Shown: piece after piece, positions 61,726 to 64,000 of the stretch
Position numbering within the stretch: the first letter of the stretch is position 1
How the letters are laid out: each line of letters starts with the position of its first letter
Assembly: GCF_037893185.1 (NCBI RefSeq)
Contig: NZ_CP140772.1
Span: 496,001 to 560,000, forward strand
DNA: 64,000 nt
From: Chitinophaga sp. 180180018-3
GTDB taxonomy: Bacteria > Bacteroidota > Bacteroidia > Chitinophagales > Chitinophagaceae
Direction: 5' to 3'
The notes under the pieces: model-generated
The model's database searches: none
What the model was told of the DNA's origin: nothing
The model's input: the letters and a program-made list of their open reading frames with translations, nothing else
Position numbers and translations under genes: made by a program

Positions 61726-64000
61726 ATGAAGAAAGTAGTTTTCTCTTTAACAGCGCTCCTGCTGGGTGTTTACGGGCAGGTAGCCGCGCAGAAAACAGAC
61801 GCAAAGATGAATACTTTCGTAACCGGATTAATGGGTAAGATGACGCTGGAAGAAAAGATCGGACAGTTGAACCTGTTAACCCCGGGTGGTGGAGTGGCCA
61901 CCGGAGCGGTAGTAAGTACTGACGTAGAGGCAAAAATCAGTAAAGGAAATGTAGGCGGATTGTTTGGGGTGATAGGAGTGGATAAGATCCGTCAGGCCCA
62001 GGAACTGGCGGTAACTAAAAGTCGCCTTAAGATTCCGCTGTTGTTCGGGTCGGACGTTATTCACGGATATAAAACAACCTTCCCCATCCCACTGGGACTT
62101 TCCTGTAGCTGGGATATGAGCCTGATTGAAAAGAGCGCCCGTGTGGCAGCTGTTGAGGCCAGCTCGGATGGCCTGAACTGGGTGTTTTCACCTATGGTGG
62201 ATATTGCGCGCGATCCCCGTTGGGGCCGTGTTGCAGAGGGCTCCGGAGAAGATACTTATCTTGGCTCCAGGATTGCAGCTGCTATGGTAAAAGGATACCA
62301 GGGAAATCATCTGGGCGATAAATACAGTGTGATGGCCTGTGTGAAACACTTCGCACTTTACGGCGCAGCTGAAGGCGGGAGGGATTACAACACTACCGAC
62401 ATGAGCCGCATTAAAATGTATGAATATTACCTGCCCCCTTATAAAGCGGCAGTTGACGCAGGAGCAGGCAGTGTGATGACCTCATTCAATGAAATAGACG
62501 GCGTGCCTGCATCGGCTAACAGGTGGCTGCTAACAGATCTGCTGAGGAAACAGTGGGGCTTCAAAGGCATGGTAGTAACAGATTATACCTCCATCAATGA
62601 AATGATAGATCACGGTTTGGGAGATCTGCAAACGGTATCGGCACTGGCATTGAAAGCCGGTGTGGATATGGATATGGTTGGAGAAGGTTTTGTAGGGACC
62701 CTGAAACAATCTCTCAAAGAGCATAAGGTTACACAACAGGAAATAGATGATGCCTGCCGGAGAGTACTGGAAGCAAAGTATAAGCTCGGATTATTTGAAG
62801 ATCCTTATCGCTACTGTGATGCATCGGCTGCTTCGAAAGAAGTAGGTAGTGCCGGTAAGAGGCAGGCGGCCAGAGAGTTTGGTACAAAAGCATGCGTGTT
62901 GTTGAAGAACGATCGTCAGGTACTGCCACTGAAAAAATCGGGTACAATCGCGCTGATAGGGCCGTTGGCAGATAACCGGAATAATATGCTGGGTACCTGG
63001 GCGGTAAGCGGAGATATCCAGACTTCAGTACCAGTATTACAGGGAATGAAGCAGGCAGGTGGCAGCGGAGTGAATGTTCTCTATGCTAAAGGCGCTAATA
63101 TCAGCGACGACAGCAGCTTTGCCCAAAAGGTGAATGTATTCGGAGAAAGGATTGATATTGATAAAAGAACTCCGGCTCAGATGCTCGACGAAGCAACCGC
63201 TACTGCAGCTAAAGCAGATGTGATAGTGGCGGTAGTAGGAGAGGCATCAGAAATGAGTGGAGAAGCGGCCAGCAGATCTGATATCAGCATTCCGGAAAGC
63301 CAGCGCAAATTACTGGCGGAACTGGCCAAAACAGGTAAACCCCTTGTAGTGGTGCTGATGAGCGGCCGGCCACTGACGCTGACAGCAGAGAATGAAGAAG
63401 CTACTGCACTCCTGCAGGTTTGGTTCCAGGGGCATGAAGCGGGTAATGCCATTGCGGATGTGCTGTTCGGTAATTATAATCCTTCCGGAAAACTCACGAT
63501 GAGTTTCCCGCGTAACGCAGGGCAAATACCTGTTTACTACAATCATAAGAATACCGGTCGCCCGCAGCCTGAAGGAAAACCAGCGCAAAAGTTCAGGTCT
63601 AACTATCTGGATGTATCTAACGATCCGCTGTTCCCGTTCGGCTATGGGTTGAGTTATACTACATTCAAATACGAAGGACTTAAACTCAGTACTTCGAAAA
63701 TAAATAAGGAACAAACAATTAATGTCTCTTTTACACTCACTAATACCGGCAATTATGCAGGAGAGGAAGTAGTACAGTTGTATCTGCACGACCGCGTTGC
63801 ATCCGTAACCCGGCCGGTGAAGGAGTTGAAGGATTTTCAGAAAATTAGCCTGCAACCAGGGGAAAGTAAAACAGTGCAGTTTGTAATCAGTAAAGAAAAA
63901 CTGTCTTTTTTTAACAGTCAGCTACAATGGGTAGCCGAACCGGGAATGTTTGATCTGATGATAGGAGCATCTTCTGCAGATATCAGGTTGCGGGAAACTT
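61726..64000 (+). CDS. GH3 beta-glucosidase (3' end cut by the window)
   Basis: 758 complete codons from 61726. The stop lies just beyond the window; the family usually ends within about 10 residues of the last seen 'MIGASSADIRLRET'. Signal peptide 'VFSLTALLLGVYGQVAAQ'. N-terminal TIM barrel with 'VACVKHF'-type 'MACVKHFALYG' (Lys207-His208) and nucleophile Asp286 in 'GFKGMVVTDYTSINEM'. The second domain carries the acid/base region 'VVAVVGEASEMSGEAASRSDI'. A C-terminal FN3-like domain follows ('SFTLTNTGNYAGEEVVQLYLHD'). It is the natural exo-enzyme releasing glucose from the oligosaccharides produced by the two GH144 enzymes. Confidence 0.93.
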   Translation, partial: MKKVVFSLTALLLGVYGQVAAQKTDAKMNTFVTGLMGKMTLEEKIGQLNLLTPGGGVATGAVVSTDVEAKISKGNVGGLFGVIGVDKIRQAQELAVTKSRLKIPLLFGSDVIHGYKTTFPIPLGLSCSWDMSLIEKSARVAAVEASSDGLNWVFSPMVDIARDPRWGRVAEGSGEDTYLGSRIAAAMVKGYQGNHLGDKYSVMACVKHFALYGAAEGGRDYNTTDMSRIKMYEYYLPPYKAAVDAGAGSVMTSFNEIDGVPASANRWLLTDLLRKQWGFKGMVVTDYTSINEMIDHGLGDLQTVSALALKAGVDMDMVGEGFVGTLKQSLKEHKVTQQEIDDACRRVLEAKYKLGLFEDPYRYCDASAASKEVGSAGKRQAAREFGTKACVLLKNDRQVLPLKKSGTIALIGPLADNRNNMLGTWAVSGDIQTSVPVLQGMKQAGGSGVNVLYAKGANISDDSSFAQKVNVFGERIDIDKRTPAQMLDEATATAAKADVIVAVVGEASEMSGEAASRSDISIPESQRKLLAELAKTGKPLVVVLMSGRPLTLTAENEEATALLQVWFQGHEAGNAIADVLFGNYNPSGKLTMSFPRNAGQIPVYYNHKNTGRPQPEGKPAQKFRSNYLDVSNDPLFPFGYGLSYTTFKYEGLKLSTSKINKEQTINVSFTLTNTGNYAGEEVVQLYLHDRVASVTRPVKELKDFQKISLQPGESKTVQFVISKEKLSFFNSQLQWVAEPGMFDLMIGASSADIRLRET

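Noticed and set aside
1..64000. CRISPR array, prophage, insertion sequence or restriction system
   Set aside because: No regularly spaced repeats, transposase, integrase, capsid or methylase/endonuclease pair was seen on either strand.

Overview
The window comes from a Bacteroidota genome, most likely Chitinophaga or a close relative in the Chitinophagaceae. The evidence is three SusC/SusD outer-membrane pairs, two ECF sigma/FecR-type anti-sigma modules, lipoproteins with a Cys followed by charged or polar residues, promoters of the TTTG/TAnnTTTG type, and few Shine-Dalgarno sites. No phage, insertion sequence, CRISPR array or rRNA is visible. Species assignment is inference.

Layout. (1) 1-5306, minus strand: a SusC receptor, a SusD-like lipoprotein and a DUF5011-type lipoprotein cut by the left edge, with a gene-free leader at 5307-6174. 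(2) 6175-16106: mostly minus-strand housekeeping and small regulatory genes: a ConA-fold-like secreted protein, a MazG-type pyrophosphohydrolase, an unusual beta-helix-like protein, a DoxX/HxlR pair, GAPDH, two Crp/Fnr regulators, an AraC regulator, two membrane proteins and an alpha/beta hydrolase. (3) 16337-16669: tRNA-Asp with its promoter and terminator, beside a 47-codon remnant of endonuclease V. (4) 17020-26578: a polysaccharide utilization locus (PUL): sigma factor, FecR, STN-type SusC, SusD, a clan GH-A-like lipoprotein and a GH33 sialidase. (5) 26693-30718: small enzymes and an AraC regulator. (6) 30972-35864: two large secreted proteins of unrecognised family, probably glycan-active, divergent from the AraC gene. 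(7) 35940-42758: a TPR protein, a GH79-like lipoprotein, and a YncE-like propeller fused to a phosphoesterase. (8) 42778-49261: a second tRNA-Asp, a rhomboid protease, a propeller/Y_Y_Y/LuxR regulator, and a tight four-gene cassette (DoxX-like, DUF2071, membrane methyltransferase, small membrane protein).

(9) 49363-64000 is the most coherent system. It is a plus-strand PUL: ECF sigma factor, FecR, STN-SusC, SusD, a LamG surface lipoprotein, two adjacent GH144-family enzymes, a GH43/discoidin protein and a GH3 beta-glucosidase (truncated by the window end). GH144 was founded on an endo-beta-1,2-glucanase from Chitinophaga pinensis, so the predicted substrate is beta-1,2-glucan. In this model SusC and SusD bind and import oligosaccharides, FecR and the sigma factor relay the signal, GH144 enzymes cut the backbone, and GH3 releases glucose.

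Assignments rest on motif reading of translated sequence. No database search was run. Start sites are chosen from signal peptides, gene overlaps and leader spacing.
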